Assembly (NCBI RefSeq): GCF_009707365.1 | Contig: NZ_CP046122.1 | Span: forward strand, 1,922,001-1,986,000 | Direction: 5' to 3' | Source: Microlunatus sp. Gsoil 973 | GTDB taxonomy: Bacteria; Actinomycetota; Actinomycetes; Propionibacteriales; Propionibacteriaceae | DNA: 64,000 nucleotides | In this document: one piece after another, positions 33,329 to 42,037 of the stretch | Numbering within the stretch: the stretch's first letter is position 1 | How the letters are laid out: the number at the start of each line of letters is the position of its first letter | Made by a program: the position numbers and the translations under genes | Notes under the pieces: generated by a model | What the model saw: only the letters and a program-made list of their open reading frames with translations | Told to the model about the DNA's origin: nothing | Databases searched by the model: none

Positions 33329-35605
33329 CTATTTCGCCGCGTAGAACCGTACGTAGTCGAACCGCGCGTCGGTGGCCGGGCTGCTGCCACCCTGGGAAAC
33401 CAACCCGATCCGCGGTACCTCGCCGGCGGCGAAGGTCCAGACCGCACCCCAGATCCAGTGCCTGCCGTCCCGGCTGACCGCGGCACGGAACCGGTGCTCA
33501 CCGTCGGCCGTGCGGTGGTAGGCCAGCCGGAGCCAGGTCGGACCGTCCGCGGGTCGGGCCTGGATCGATCCACCCCAGGCCGTGCGTCCATCGGCGGTGG
33601 CAACCAGTTGCCTGCCGAACTCCACCTGCCGGGTGTTCCAGATCGCGACCTTGTCCAGCCTGGCGAAGTCGTCGTCGTTGCGGTACGCCACCAACCCGGC
33701 CTGCTGGTAGTTACGTACCTCGTCGATGCCCAGATCAAGATCAAGTTTGGTCTCGACGATCCAGTCACCCTTGGTGGTGGGCGGATCGTGCAGCAGCACC
33801 GAGGCATGCGCATCGTCTCCGGCCAGATCGCCGGATTGGACCGGGAAGACGAACTGCCCACCGGTCACCGAGGCGTCGGCATCCGGACGGACCCAGGTCC
33901 AGCCGGCAAGATCGGGATCGGAGAACTCCTCGTCGGACAACAACCTCCCTGCGGTCGGGGTGGCGACCAGTCGCGTCGCCTGGCGGGCCACCGGGCGTAC
34001 CGTCAGGTTGTCCAGCAACCCGTGGCCGCGCAGCCGCACGGGTGCCGACGGCAGTCCAAGATCATCGCTGATCCGGACCTCGGCTGCGGGATCGGCGAGA
34101 TCGGATTCGCCGGCCCAGGCCTGGACGGTGTGCCGATCGACCTGCACCGTGACTGTGTGCCAGCCGGAGTTCCAGTCGAGGGCGGTGCTGGCGGCCCGCC
34201 GGTGTCGGTGACCGGCGGTCGTCACGCTGAGCCGTCCGGCGGCCGGGTCGACGGTCGTCGTGACCTTATCGCTCGGGTTGCCCAGTTGCACGGTCACCGG
34301 CTGATCGGTTTTCAGGTCGAAGCGGACCCGCACCGATCCGGCCGGCGCCGACCTGTCGGTCCTGGCCGTGCCGGTCAGCGCAGCGGTGTGTCCGGCTTGA
34401 TCGTCATCCGGGCCGGCGGTCAGACCGCGTACGCCGCCCGCCGCCGGGTCGTCGGCGGTGATGCCGAGACCGGACGTGGTCACCGGCGGCACCTGCGGGG
34501 TGTCCGAGGGGCCGGCTCCGGCCCGGGTCCTCGGCCAGCCGTCGATCCAGTCGATCCGGTCGATCAACATCGGCCTGCGGTTGATGCCGAACGCAGCGTT
34601 GAGCCAGGGATTGTTGCGGTCGATCGCGTGGTAGACGATCCAGGTGCGACCCTCGGCGTCGGTGGCGATCGCGTTGTGACCGGGACCGATGTAGGTGTTG
34701 CCGTTCTGCATGATCACGTTGGTCCCGCCGACGTACGGGTCCATCAGGCTCTGCCCGTCCTGATCGACGAACGGCCCGAGCGGCGACCGGGAACGCCCGG
34801 CGTAGACCGAGTAGCCGGTGGTCGGTCCGGCACAACAGTTGGCGACCGAACCCATGAAGTAGTACCAACCGTCGTGGCGGATCAGGTAGCCGCCCTCGTA
34901 CCGGTTGTCGATGGTGACCTGGGTGTAGTCGGAGTCCGCGGTCAACCCGTCGGCGCTCACCTTGGCCGCCCAGATGCCGCCGTTGTAGCCGCCGAAGTAG
35001 AGATAATGCTGCCCGCCGACATCGGTGAAGCCGGAGGGGTCGATGGTGCCGAGGTAGTCCGAGGTGCCCGCCCTCAGCCGTGGCTCGATGATCGGCTGGT
35101 CGGCCGCGGTCCACGGGCCGTCAGGTCGTGGTGCGGTCGCCACGCCGATGGCGTTGTCCAAGTCGCCGGCATTCAGGGTGGTGTCGGTGACGGCGAAGTA
35201 GAGCACGTACCTGCCGTCGATGTAGCGGATGTCCGGCGCCCACAGGCCCGCGCCGGCGGTGGCATAGTCCGGTCGGTTGCTGCTGGAGAACACCGTCCCG
35301 CGGTACTCCCAGTTGACGAAGTCCTTGGTGCGGGCGATGTGGATCAGTCCCGGTTGATCACCGGCCTTGAGTGGATCGGCGGTGGCGTAGGCGTACCACC
35401 AGCCGTCCTTGGCCTGGATGATCGACGGATCGGCGAACGTGTCGGAGAACGAATCGCTGACCGCGTTGGTATAGGTCGCCGGCGCCGGGCGGCCGGGCTG
35501 GGCTGTCGCGGCCGTCCGCCCGCCGGCCGACCATCCTGCGATCAACAGCAGGACTCCGCAGACCATGATCAGGAACTTGGCGGCAACCCCGCGGTTGGTG
35601 ATCAT
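33329..35605 (-). CDS. Secreted GH43-type glycosidase with two C-terminal jelly-roll domains
   Basis: The 758-residue protein starts with a secretion signal (hydrophobic FLIMVCGVLLLIAGWSAGG at about 10-28). Residues about 45-380 are a five-bladed propeller of glycoside hydrolase family 43: DTFADPSIIQAKDGWWYAYATAD with the catalytic base Asp, LWAPDIRYIDGRYVLYFA, and SFTDVGG-like acid region GTIDPSGFTDVGGQHYLYFGG. Then come a concanavalin-like domain (about 440-570) and a C-terminal domain (about 590-755) like those at the end of GH43 xylosidases. It probably cuts arabinan or arabinoxylan outside the cell. AGAGGA precedes ATG 35605. It lies 34 nt after the GH51 gene, so the two form an arabinan-use unit. 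Confidence 0.83.
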   Translation of the reverse strand: MITNRGVAAKFLIMVCGVLLLIAGWSAGGRTAATAQPGRPAPATYTNAVSDSFSDTFADPSIIQAKDGWWYAYATADPLKAGDQPGLIHIARTKDFVNWEYRGTVFSSSNRPDYATAGAGLWAPDIRYIDGRYVLYFAVTDTTLNAGDLDNAIGVATAPRPDGPWTAADQPIIEPRLRAGTSDYLGTIDPSGFTDVGGQHYLYFGGYNGGIWAAKVSADGLTADSDYTQVTIDNRYEGGYLIRHDGWYYFMGSVANCCAGPTTGYSVYAGRSRSPLGPFVDQDGQSLMDPYVGGTNVIMQNGNTYIGPGHNAIATDAEGRTWIVYHAIDRNNPWLNAAFGINRRPMLIDRIDWIDGWPRTRAGAGPSDTPQVPPVTTSGLGITADDPAAGGVRGLTAGPDDDQAGHTAALTGTARTDRSAPAGSVRVRFDLKTDQPVTVQLGNPSDKVTTTVDPAAGRLSVTTAGHRHRRAASTALDWNSGWHTVTVQVDRHTVQAWAGESDLADPAAEVRISDDLGLPSAPVRLRGHGLLDNLTVRPVARQATRLVATPTAGRLLSDEEFSDPDLAGWTWVRPDADASVTGGQFVFPVQSGDLAGDDAHASVLLHDPPTTKGDWIVETKLDLDLGIDEVRNYQQAGLVAYRNDDDFARLDKVAIWNTRQVEFGRQLVATADGRTAWGGSIQARPADGPTWLRLAYHRTADGEHRFRAAVSRDGRHWIWGAVWTFAAGEVPRIGLVSQGGSSPATDARFDYVRFYAAK

Positions 35606-35639
35606 CGTTGATCCTCTTCTCGTCGTCGATCGGTGGTTC

Positions 35640-37148
35640 TCATCGGGTCGCGAGGCGCAGGCAGTGCCAGGAGACGGGTGGCAGCACGGCGGTCGGTCGG
35701 CCGTTGTCGAGTCGTGTGGTGCCCGGCAGCGGCACGATCCGCGCCGGTGTCTCCTCGGTGTTGTGGGCATGAGGGTCGGCGTCGTTGATCACCAGGTGTT
35801 CGGTGACAGTGAGCTGTGACCCGAAGCCCAGCGCATCGATGGTCAACTCCAGCGGGTCGGCGCGGCTGCGGTTGGCTGCGAAGATCACCAGTTCGCCGGT
35901 CTGCTCGTCGTAGGTGGCGACGCTGTGCAGCTGATCGACCGCACCGTACCGGTCGGTGGTGATCATCGGACCCTTGGCGGCGACATCGAGGACCATGGGC
36001 TTGGCATGCCGCGCGGTCAGGGCGAACGGGTGGAAGATCGTCTGGCGCCACGCTCCCCCACCGGGTCGGGTCATGATCGGCGCGATGACGTTGACCAGTT
36101 GTGCCTGGCAGGCCACCGCGACGCGGTCGGTGCTGCGCAGCAGTTCGATCAGCAGGCTGCCGACGACCACAGCGTCCTGTACGTCATAGCTGTCCTCGAT
36201 CAGATCCCGGGCTGCCTTGACTCGCTCCACATCGTGCGCGGCGAAGCGTTGCCGGAACCAGACGTTCCACTCGTCGAAGCTGATCATGATCTGCTTGTCC
36301 GACTTGTGAACGGCGGCGACATGGTCGGCGGTGGCCACGACCGAGGCGATGAAGCGGCGCAGATCCTCCGCGCTGGCCAGGAAGGACTGATGATCACCGT
36401 CGACCGGTTCGTAATAGGCGTGGGCTGAGATCAGATCGACCTGATCGAAGCAGCGTTCGAGCACCTCGCGTTCCCAGGTTCCGAAGGTCGGCATGCCGCG
36501 GCTGCTCGACCCGCAGGCGACCAACTGCAGGGATCGGTCGAACATCTTCATCACCCGGCCGGTCTCCGCCGCGAGCCGGCCGTACTCCTGCGGAGTCTTG
36601 GAGCCGATCTGCCAGGGTCCGTCCATCTCGTTGCCCAGGCACCAGAACCGCACGCCGTACGGCTCGCGGTGGCCGTTGCGAACCCGTTCGTCGGCGATCG
36701 TCGTGCCCGGCCGGCCGTTCACGTACTGCAGGAGTTCCATCGCCTCGCGGACGCCGGCGGTGCCGAGGTTGACCGCAAGCATCGGCTCCAGGTGCAGCCG
36801 GCCGCACCACTGCAGGAACTCGTCGGTGCCGACCGCGTTGGGTTCGACCGCGTTCCAGGCGAAGTCCAGCCGGGTCGGACGGTCGTCGACCGGTCCGACG
36901 CCGTCCCGCCAGTCGTAACCGGAGACGAAGTTCCCGCCCGGGTAGCGAATGATCGTCGGGCCGAGTTCGGTGATCAACTCCGCCACGTCCCGCCGGAAGC
37001 CGTGCTCGTCGGCGGTCGGATGGTCCGGCTCGTAGATGCCGGTGTAGACGCAGCGCCGCAGGTGCTCGACGAACGAGCCGAACAGCCGGCGCCGCAACGG
37101 GCCGATGGTGAACTCGGGATCCAGTCTGATCGTCGCCGCAGCGGCCAC
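35640..37148 (-). CDS. Alpha-L-arabinofuranosidase, GH51
   Basis: The 502-residue protein has the family length and motifs: FGSFVEHLRRCVYTGIYEPDHP at the N-terminus, RYPGGNFVSGYDW, WCLGNEMDGPWQ with the acid/base Glu, and MISFDEWNVWF with the nucleophile Glu. It removes arabinofuranose from short arabino-oligosaccharides in the cytoplasm (no signal peptide). GTG 37148 is chosen because GAGGA lies just upstream and homology begins within ten residues. It precedes the GH43 gene by 34 nt and follows the FGE gene by 94 nt on the same strand. A candidate operator lies in that gap. Confidence 0.92.
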   Translation of the reverse strand: MAAAATIRLDPEFTIGPLRRRLFGSFVEHLRRCVYTGIYEPDHPTADEHGFRRDVAELITELGPTIIRYPGGNFVSGYDWRDGVGPVDDRPTRLDFAWNAVEPNAVGTDEFLQWCGRLHLEPMLAVNLGTAGVREAMELLQYVNGRPGTTIADERVRNGHREPYGVRFWCLGNEMDGPWQIGSKTPQEYGRLAAETGRVMKMFDRSLQLVACGSSSRGMPTFGTWEREVLERCFDQVDLISAHAYYEPVDGDHQSFLASAEDLRRFIASVVATADHVAAVHKSDKQIMISFDEWNVWFRQRFAAHDVERVKAARDLIEDSYDVQDAVVVGSLLIELLRSTDRVAVACQAQLVNVIAPIMTRPGGGAWRQTIFHPFALTARHAKPMVLDVAAKGPMITTDRYGAVDQLHSVATYDEQTGELVIFAANRSRADPLELTIDALGFGSQLTVTEHLVINDADPHAHNTEETPARIVPLPGTTRLDNGRPTAVLPPVSWHCLRLATR

Positions 37149-37203
37149 AGACGTCCTCTCTGCATCGTTGGACGGGTGCCTCCGAGTGACCCTGCCATGC
37201 CAC

Positions 37204-37216
37204 TTACCCGGTGTAA
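37204..37216. promoter_or_regulatory. Candidate operator TTAC-N5-GTAA before the arabinofuranosidase gene
   Basis: TTACCCGGTGTAA is a near-palindrome with CCGGT in the middle, 56 nt before GTG 37148. It overlaps a possible -35 (TTTACA on the minus strand, 17 nt before CAGGGT). LacI-type repressors of sugar genes often use such sites; none is encoded here. Confidence 0.25.
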
Positions 37217-37242
37217 AGACCTGCGGGCTCGGCTGACCCGGC

Positions 37243-38223
37243 TCAGAAGACGACGCGGAATCCGTTGTTGCCGCCACCGCTGTTCGGATCGTTGCGGCTG
37301 CGGGCAGCGACCCGGTAGCGGTTGCAGTAGGACCTGTGGCACAGGTAGGAGCCGCCGCGCATCACCCGTTGCGCACCGTGGTCGGGGCCGACCGGGTCGC
37401 GGACCGGCGAGCCGTCAGAGTTGAGGTGGTGCTCGGTGCCCCAGCGGTCGGCGGTCCACTCCCAGACGTTGCCGACCACTTCGTACAGGCCGAACCCGTT
37501 GGGCGGAAAGCTGCGCACCGGGGCCGTACCCCGGTAGCCGTCCTCGGCGTCGTTGCGCACCGGGAACCGACCCTGCCAGATGTTGCACAGGTGCCTTCCG
37601 TCCGGTGTGAGTTCGTCGCCCCACGGGTAGCGCGCCTGATCCAGACCACCGCGGGCAGCGTATTCCCATTCCGCCTCGGTGGGCAGCCGGCCGCCGATCC
37701 AGTCGGCGTAGGCGAGGGCGTCGTTCCAGGACACGTGGACCACCGGATGATCACCGCGACCGTCGAGTCCGGATCCCGGACCTTCGGGATGCTCCCAGGT
37801 GGCACCCTCGACGCCACACCACCACGGAGTCGCTTCGGGGCGCGGGCTGATCTTGCGGATGGCTGCCGGCAGGAATCCGGCGAACACGAAGCTCCAGCCG
37901 AAGCTCTCCGCCTCGGTGCGACGCCCGGTCGCCGTGACGAACCGGGCGAACTGGTCGTTGGTGACGGCGGTCGCGCCGATCGCGAAACCGTCGAGCCGCA
38001 CCCGCCGGACCGGCCCCTCGGCGTCCTCGGGGAACCCGTCCGCGTCCTCGGTACCCATCCAGAACTCGCCGCCCGGCAGCTCGATCACCTCGCCGCGATC
38101 CGGCGACCGGTCGAGCCGGCCCGGCGACTGCGGAGCGTGTTCGTGGCGTGTCCCGGATGATGTCGTGGCCGACGGGCCCCCGGCGCGACCACCCGGGGCA
38201 CAACAGGACGCGTGATCATGCAC
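37243..38223 (-). CDS. Formylglycine-generating enzyme (FGE/SUMF1 family)
   Basis: FGE oxidises a cysteine of sulfatases to formylglycine using copper and oxygen. The 326-residue protein has the full family pattern: ELPGGEFWMGTEDADGFPEDAEGP, AVTNDQFARFVTATG, HPVVHVSWNDALAYADW, RLPTEAEWEYAARGG, NVWEWTADRW, and the active site GGSYLCHRSYCNRYR with Cys295 and Cys300. Both catalytic cysteines are present, so it should be active. The N-terminus has a Cys-Cys-Ala-Pro cluster of unknown meaning. No sulfatase with CxPxR is visible in this window, so its substrate lies elsewhere. GTG 38223 is supported by a TANNNT box 6 nt upstream. Confidence 0.92.
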   Translation of the reverse strand: MHDHASCCAPGGRAGGPSATTSSGTRHEHAPQSPGRLDRSPDRGEVIELPGGEFWMGTEDADGFPEDAEGPVRRVRLDGFAIGATAVTNDQFARFVTATGRRTEAESFGWSFVFAGFLPAAIRKISPRPEATPWWCGVEGATWEHPEGPGSGLDGRGDHPVVHVSWNDALAYADWIGGRLPTEAEWEYAARGGLDQARYPWGDELTPDGRHLCNIWQGRFPVRNDAEDGYRGTAPVRSFPPNGFGLYEVVGNVWEWTADRWGTEHHLNSDGSPVRDPVGPDHGAQRVMRGGSYLCHRSYCNRYRVAARSRNDPNSGGGNNGFRVVF

Positions 38224-38229
38224 GGGTCA

Positions 38230-38235
38230 ACGGTA
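38230..38235 (-). promoter_or_regulatory. -10 box TACCGT for a leaderless start at 38223
   Basis: On the minus strand TACCGT ends 6 nt before GTG 38223; no ribosome site precedes the start. Confidence 0.45.
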
Positions 38236-38319
38236 TAGCCCGACGCCCGGCGTGAACTTCGGTCGTCCAGCTGCCCGACGAGTGTCCTTGGGCCGCTCAT
38301 CCGGTCGTTGGGACGGCCG

Positions 38320-38670
38320 ATGTGCACGTCGTCCACAGGTGAACGGCTGTTGCACCGGTTGCTGCGTGCCAACCACCTGACCGGGTGGACGATCAACCAC
38401 TGGGTGAAGCTGCCCAACCCTCCTTCCCGGGCACGGCGCGTGTGTCGACATGTTTTCCGGAAACAGAAGGTCGCGATCGAGGTCGACGGCTACCGGTTCC
38501 ACTCCGATCGAAGCGGCGTTCGAAGCGGGCCGTCGGCGACGTAACGAGCTTGTTCTCGCCGGTTATCTCGTGCTCAACGTCACCTGGCAGCAGCTGGTCG
38601 ACGATCCGCGGTGGGTGATCGGCTGCATCCGACGGGCTCGCGCCGGGCGACGCGTGAACATCGGCCGTCC
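38320..38670 (+). pseudogene. Remnant of a DUF559 (Vsr-like endonuclease fold) gene, frameshifted
   Basis: From ATG 38320 the frame encodes TGERLLHRLLRANHLTGW and KQKVAIEVDGYRFHSDRS, the C-terminal nuclease-like domain of DUF559 proteins. One extra G at 38515-38516 then shifts the frame; the next frame continues FEAGRRRRNELVLAGYLVL and LNVTWQQLVDDPRWV. The N-terminal half usual for the family is absent, so the gene is both truncated and frameshifted. The second frame stays open to 38782, running into glpK, but similarity ends near 38660. DUF559 proteins are accessory genes of unknown role. Confidence 0.65.
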
Positions 38671-38743
38671 AGAAGCACACATCAGGTGTCCACGCCGTTT
38701 GCCGAGCACTTCAGGCGCAGGGATACTCACCGACCCCAGCTGG

Positions 38744-38749
38744 CATGAT
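38744..38749 (+). promoter_or_regulatory. Possible -10 box CATGAT before glpK
   Basis: CATGAT ends 7 nt before ATG 38757. It misses the first T of TANNNT, so this is weaker than the other leaderless-type boxes. Confidence 0.25.
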
Positions 38750-38756
38750 CGGGCCC

Positions 38757-40280
38757 ATGGGCGACTTTGTGGCAGCCATTGATCACGGGACCACCAGCAC
38801 GCGGTTCATGGTGTTCGACCACGCCGGCAAGGAAATCGGCAAGCACCAGCTCGAACACGCCCAGATCATGCCGCGGTCCGGTTGGGTCGAGCATGATCCG
38901 GTGGAGATCATCGACCGGACCTCGGAGGTGATCGGGTCCACGGTGGAGCAGCTCCGCCTGGACCCCTCGGAGCTGACCGCTCTCGGCATCACCAACCAGC
39001 GGGAGACGGCCGTCGTCTGGAACCGGCGGACGGGCCGTCCGTACTACAACGCGATCGTCTGGCAGGACACCCGGACCGACCGGCTCGCCGCCGCCCTGGA
39101 CCGGGATGGTCGTGGTGACGTGATCCGGCGCAAGGCAGGCATCCCGCCGGCGACCTACTTCTCCGCCGGCAAGGTGCAGTGGATCCTCGACAACGTCGAC
39201 GGTGTACGCCAGGACGCCGAGAAGGGCGAGGCGATCTTCGGCACCACCGACAGCTGGCTGTTGTGGAATCTCACCGGCGGCCCGGACGGCGGCATCCACG
39301 TCACCGATGTCACCAACGCCTCGCGGACCATGTTGATGGACCTGGAGACCCTCGACTGGGACGACGAGTTGCTGGGATTCTTCTCCATCCCGCGGCAGAT
39401 GCTGCCCGAGATCCGCTGCTCCTCGAATCCGAACTTCTTCGGCCACACGCGTGCCGACGGCCCCCTCGGGCGGGAGGTGCCGTTGGCCGGAGTGCTCGGT
39501 GATCAACAAGCGGCGATGGTGGGGCAGGTCTGCCTGGAAGCCGGAGAGGCCAAGAACACCTACGGCACCGGCAACTTCCTGCTGATGAACACCGGCACCC
39601 AACTGGTCCGATCCACCAACGGCCTGTTGACCACCGTCTGCTACCAGTTCGGCGACGCGGCCCCCGTGTACGCGTTGGAGGGCTCCATCGCCGTGACCGG
39701 TTCGGCGGTGCAGTGGCTGCGGGACCAGCTCAAGATCATCTCCTCCGCAGAGGACAGCGAGTCGCTGGCCCGGACCGTCAGCGACAACGGCGGCGTCTAC
39801 TTCGTTCCGGCGTTCTCCGGCCTGTTCGCGCCGTACTGGCGCTCGGACGCCCGCGGCGCGATCGTCGGCCTGTCCCGGTTCAACACCGGCGGGCACATCG
39901 CCCGCGCCACGCTCGAGGCGATCTGCTATCAGAGCAAGGATGTCGCCGACGCGATGGAGAAGGATTCGGGTGTCCACCTCGACGTCCTGAAGGTCGACGG
40001 CGGCATCACCGGCAACGAGTTGTGCATGCAGATCCAGGCCGACGTCCTGGGTGTCGAGGTGAGTCGGCCGGAGGTGGCCGAGACGACCGCCCTCGGCGCC
40101 GCGTACGCCGCAGGCCTGGCCACCGGCTTCTGGAAGGATGCCGCCGAACTCCGGGAGAACTGGCACGAGGGCCGGCGGTGGAGCCCGCACTCCAACCAGG
40201 CCGATCGCGCCGCCGGCTACGCCGGCTGGCGGAAAGCTGTCGATCGCACCTTGGATTGGGTTGATGTGGATTCGCGATAG
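38757..40280 (+). CDS. glpK: Glycerol kinase
   Basis: The 507-residue protein is a full FGGY-family kinase. It has [15 protein letters not shown] at the N-terminus (phosphate-1 loop), [17 protein letters not shown], the substrate segment [11 protein letters not shown], and the late [12 protein letters not shown] and [19 protein letters not shown] (adenosine site). It phosphorylates glycerol to glycerol 3-phosphate. ATG 38757 is chosen because family homology starts at once ([10 protein letters not shown]); the upstream ATG at 38745 adds only four residues. No glycerol facilitator or glpD is adjacent; the next gene is an acyl-CoA synthetase, which may reflect shared lipid metabolism. Confidence 0.96.
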   Translation: MGDFVAAIDHGTTSTRFMVFDHAGKEIGKHQLEHAQIMPRSGWVEHDPVEIIDRTSEVIGSTVEQLRLDPSELTALGITNQRETAVVWNRRTGRPYYNAIVWQDTRTDRLAAALDRDGRGDVIRRKAGIPPATYFSAGKVQWILDNVDGVRQDAEKGEAIFGTTDSWLLWNLTGGPDGGIHVTDVTNASRTMLMDLETLDWDDELLGFFSIPRQMLPEIRCSSNPNFFGHTRADGPLGREVPLAGVLGDQQAAMVGQVCLEAGEAKNTYGTGNFLLMNTGTQLVRSTNGLLTTVCYQFGDAAPVYALEGSIAVTGSAVQWLRDQLKIISSAEDSESLARTVSDNGGVYFVPAFSGLFAPYWRSDARGAIVGLSRFNTGGHIARATLEAICYQSKDVADAMEKDSGVHLDVLKVDGGITGNELCMQIQADVLGVEVSRPEVAETTALGAAYAAGLATGFWKDAAELRENWHEGRRWSPHSNQADRAAGYAGWRKAVDRTLDWVDVDSR

Positions 40281-40283
40281 CGT
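40278..40283 (+). promoter_or_regulatory. -10 box TAGCGT for a leaderless start at 40290
   Basis: TAGCGT ends 6 nt before ATG 40290 and overlaps the glpK stop (TAG at 40278-40280). There is no ribosome site, so the acyl-CoA synthetase may have its own leaderless transcript despite the 9-nt gap to glpK. Confidence 0.45.
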
Positions 40284-40289
40284 CGGTTC

Positions 40290-42020
40290 ATGGCGACTCA
40301 TCCGCAGGTCCGCGCGGCGCGGGATTTCCTGCTCCTGCACCGCAGTGACTACGAGACCGCGTACGCCGGTTTCCGGTGGCCGGAACTGCCGCTGTTCAAC
40401 TTCGCCACCGACTGGTTCGACGGCCTCGCCGAGGAAACCCCGGACCAGCTTGCCCTGCGGGTGATCGATGCCGCCGACGACGGTGGCATCGGCCGGGACC
40501 GGTCGCTGACCTTTGCCCAGTTGCGGGACCGTTCCGTTGCGGTCGCCCATTGGCTGACGAATCTCGGAGTACGTCGTGGCGACCGGGTCCTGCTGGTGCT
40601 CGGCAACTGCGTCCCGCTGTGGGAGATCATGCTCGCCGCGATCCGGATCGGCGCGGTGATCATCCCGGCGACCCCGCAGCTGTCGGCGAACGATCTTGCC
40701 GACCGGGTGGAACGCGGCGCAGCGAGGATCCTGATCGCCGACACCGACGATCATGAGAAGTTCAGCGCTCTGCAGGTCGCCTACGGCAAGGTCGCGGTCG
40801 ACGGTTCCGGCTCGGGCGCGCCGGTGCCGGCCGGCTGGCACGACTACGCAACCGTCATCGTCGACAGCGCCGCCGACCGGAACTTCCCCGGCGCCAGCAA
40901 GGCCGACGACCCGCTGCTGCTCTATTTCACCTCGGGGACCACGGCGCTGCCGAAGCTGGTCGAGCACACCCAGGTCTCCTACCCCATCGGTCACCTGAGC
41001 ACGATGTTCTGGATGGGCCTGCAGCCCGGGGACGTCCACCTCAACATCAGCTCACCGGGCTGGGCGAAGCACGCCTGGAGCAGCTTCTTCGCGCCGTCGC
41101 TCGCCGGGGCGTCGGTGCTGGTCTACAACTACCAGCGGTTCAACCCCGCCGGACTGCTGCAGGTCCTGGAACAGACCGGTGTGACCACCTTCTGTGCGCC
41201 GCCCACGGTCTGGCGGATGCTCATCCAGACCGATCTCGGGGCGGCTCACACCTCGATCCGGGAAGTGTTCTCCGCCGGCGAACCGCTGAATCCCGAGGTG
41301 ATCGAGCAGGTCCGTACCGCCTGGAAGCTGACGATTCGCGACGGCTACGGGCAGACCGAGACGTCCGCCCAGGTCGGCAATCCTCCGGACGTCCCGCTCA
41401 AGCTCGGGTCGATGGGCCGCCCGCTCCCGGGATACTCGGTCAGGTTGGTCGATCCGGCCACCGGCGAGACCAGGACCGACGAGGGCGAACTGTGTCTGGA
41501 GCTCCAGCCGCGTCCGTTACCGCTGATGACCGGCTACAAGGAGCGGGCCGAGGTGTTCGACGACGCCAAGAACCAGCAGGCCTTCCACGGCGGCGTCTAC
41601 CACACCGGCGACGTCGTCAGCATTGATCAGGACAACTACCTCACCTACATCGGCCGGGCCGACGACGTGTTCAAGGCCAGTGATTACCGGATCAGCCCGT
41701 TCGAACTGGAGTCGGTGCTGATCGAGCATCCGGCGGTGGCGGAGGCCGCGGTCGTCCCCCACCCGGATCCGGTACGGCTGGCCGTTCCGAAGGCCTACAT
41801 CGTGCTGGCTGCGGACCGGCAACCGGATGCCCAGACCGCCCGGGACATCTTCGCCTTCGTCAGGAACCAGTTGGCGCCCTACAAGCGGATCAGGATCCTG
41901 GAGTTCGCAGAGCTGCCCAAGACGATCAGCGGAGAGATCCGCAGGGTGGAGTTGCGACGGACCGAGGAGTCGCGGTCCGGGCGGGCAGAGTTCGAGTTCT
42001 ACGCCGCGGACTTCGACTGA
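40290..42020 (+). CDS. Acyl-CoA synthetase-like protein of the ANL superfamily (MACS-like)
   Basis: The 576-residue protein has the family order: LLLYFTSGTTALPKLVEH near residue 212 (ATP loop), SSPGWAKHAWSSFFAP, FSAGEPLNPEV, DGYGQTET near 352, YHTGD near 436, and the hinge YIGRADDVFKASDYRISPFE. It most resembles medium-chain acyl-CoA synthetases, which form acyl-AMP then acyl-CoA. The A10 motif, normally PKTxSGK, reads PKTISGE: the catalytic lysine is replaced by Glu549 (GAG). Adenylation would be expected to suffer, while thioesterification might not. ATG 40290 has a leaderless box. Confidence 0.85.
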   Translation: MATHPQVRAARDFLLLHRSDYETAYAGFRWPELPLFNFATDWFDGLAEETPDQLALRVIDAADDGGIGRDRSLTFAQLRDRSVAVAHWLTNLGVRRGDRVLLVLGNCVPLWEIMLAAIRIGAVIIPATPQLSANDLADRVERGAARILIADTDDHEKFSALQVAYGKVAVDGSGSGAPVPAGWHDYATVIVDSAADRNFPGASKADDPLLLYFTSGTTALPKLVEHTQVSYPIGHLSTMFWMGLQPGDVHLNISSPGWAKHAWSSFFAPSLAGASVLVYNYQRFNPAGLLQVLEQTGVTTFCAPPTVWRMLIQTDLGAAHTSIREVFSAGEPLNPEVIEQVRTAWKLTIRDGYGQTETSAQVGNPPDVPLKLGSMGRPLPGYSVRLVDPATGETRTDEGELCLELQPRPLPLMTGYKERAEVFDDAKNQQAFHGGVYHTGDVVSIDQDNYLTYIGRADDVFKASDYRISPFELESVLIEHPAVAEAAVVPHPDPVRLAVPKAYIVLAADRQPDAQTARDIFAFVRNQLAPYKRIRILEFAELPKTISGEIRRVELRRTEESRSGRAEFEFYAADFD

Positions 42021-42037
42021 CGACGAAGGGGAAACCG

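Noticed and set aside
33458-35611. 717-codon open frame on the plus strand
   Set aside because: It lies entirely opposite the GH43 gene; its product is Arg/Gly/Val-rich with no recognised motif, a common artefact of GC-rich codon bias.
38181-38223. Sulfatase CxPxR motif in the FGE N-terminus (CCAPGGR)
   Set aside because: The spacing is C-A-P-G-G-R, one residue too long for CxPxR, and the protein is the enzyme, not a substrate.
38727-41039. 770-codon open frame on the minus strand
   Set aside because: It runs opposite glpK and the acyl-CoA synthetase gene, both well supported, and has no family motif.
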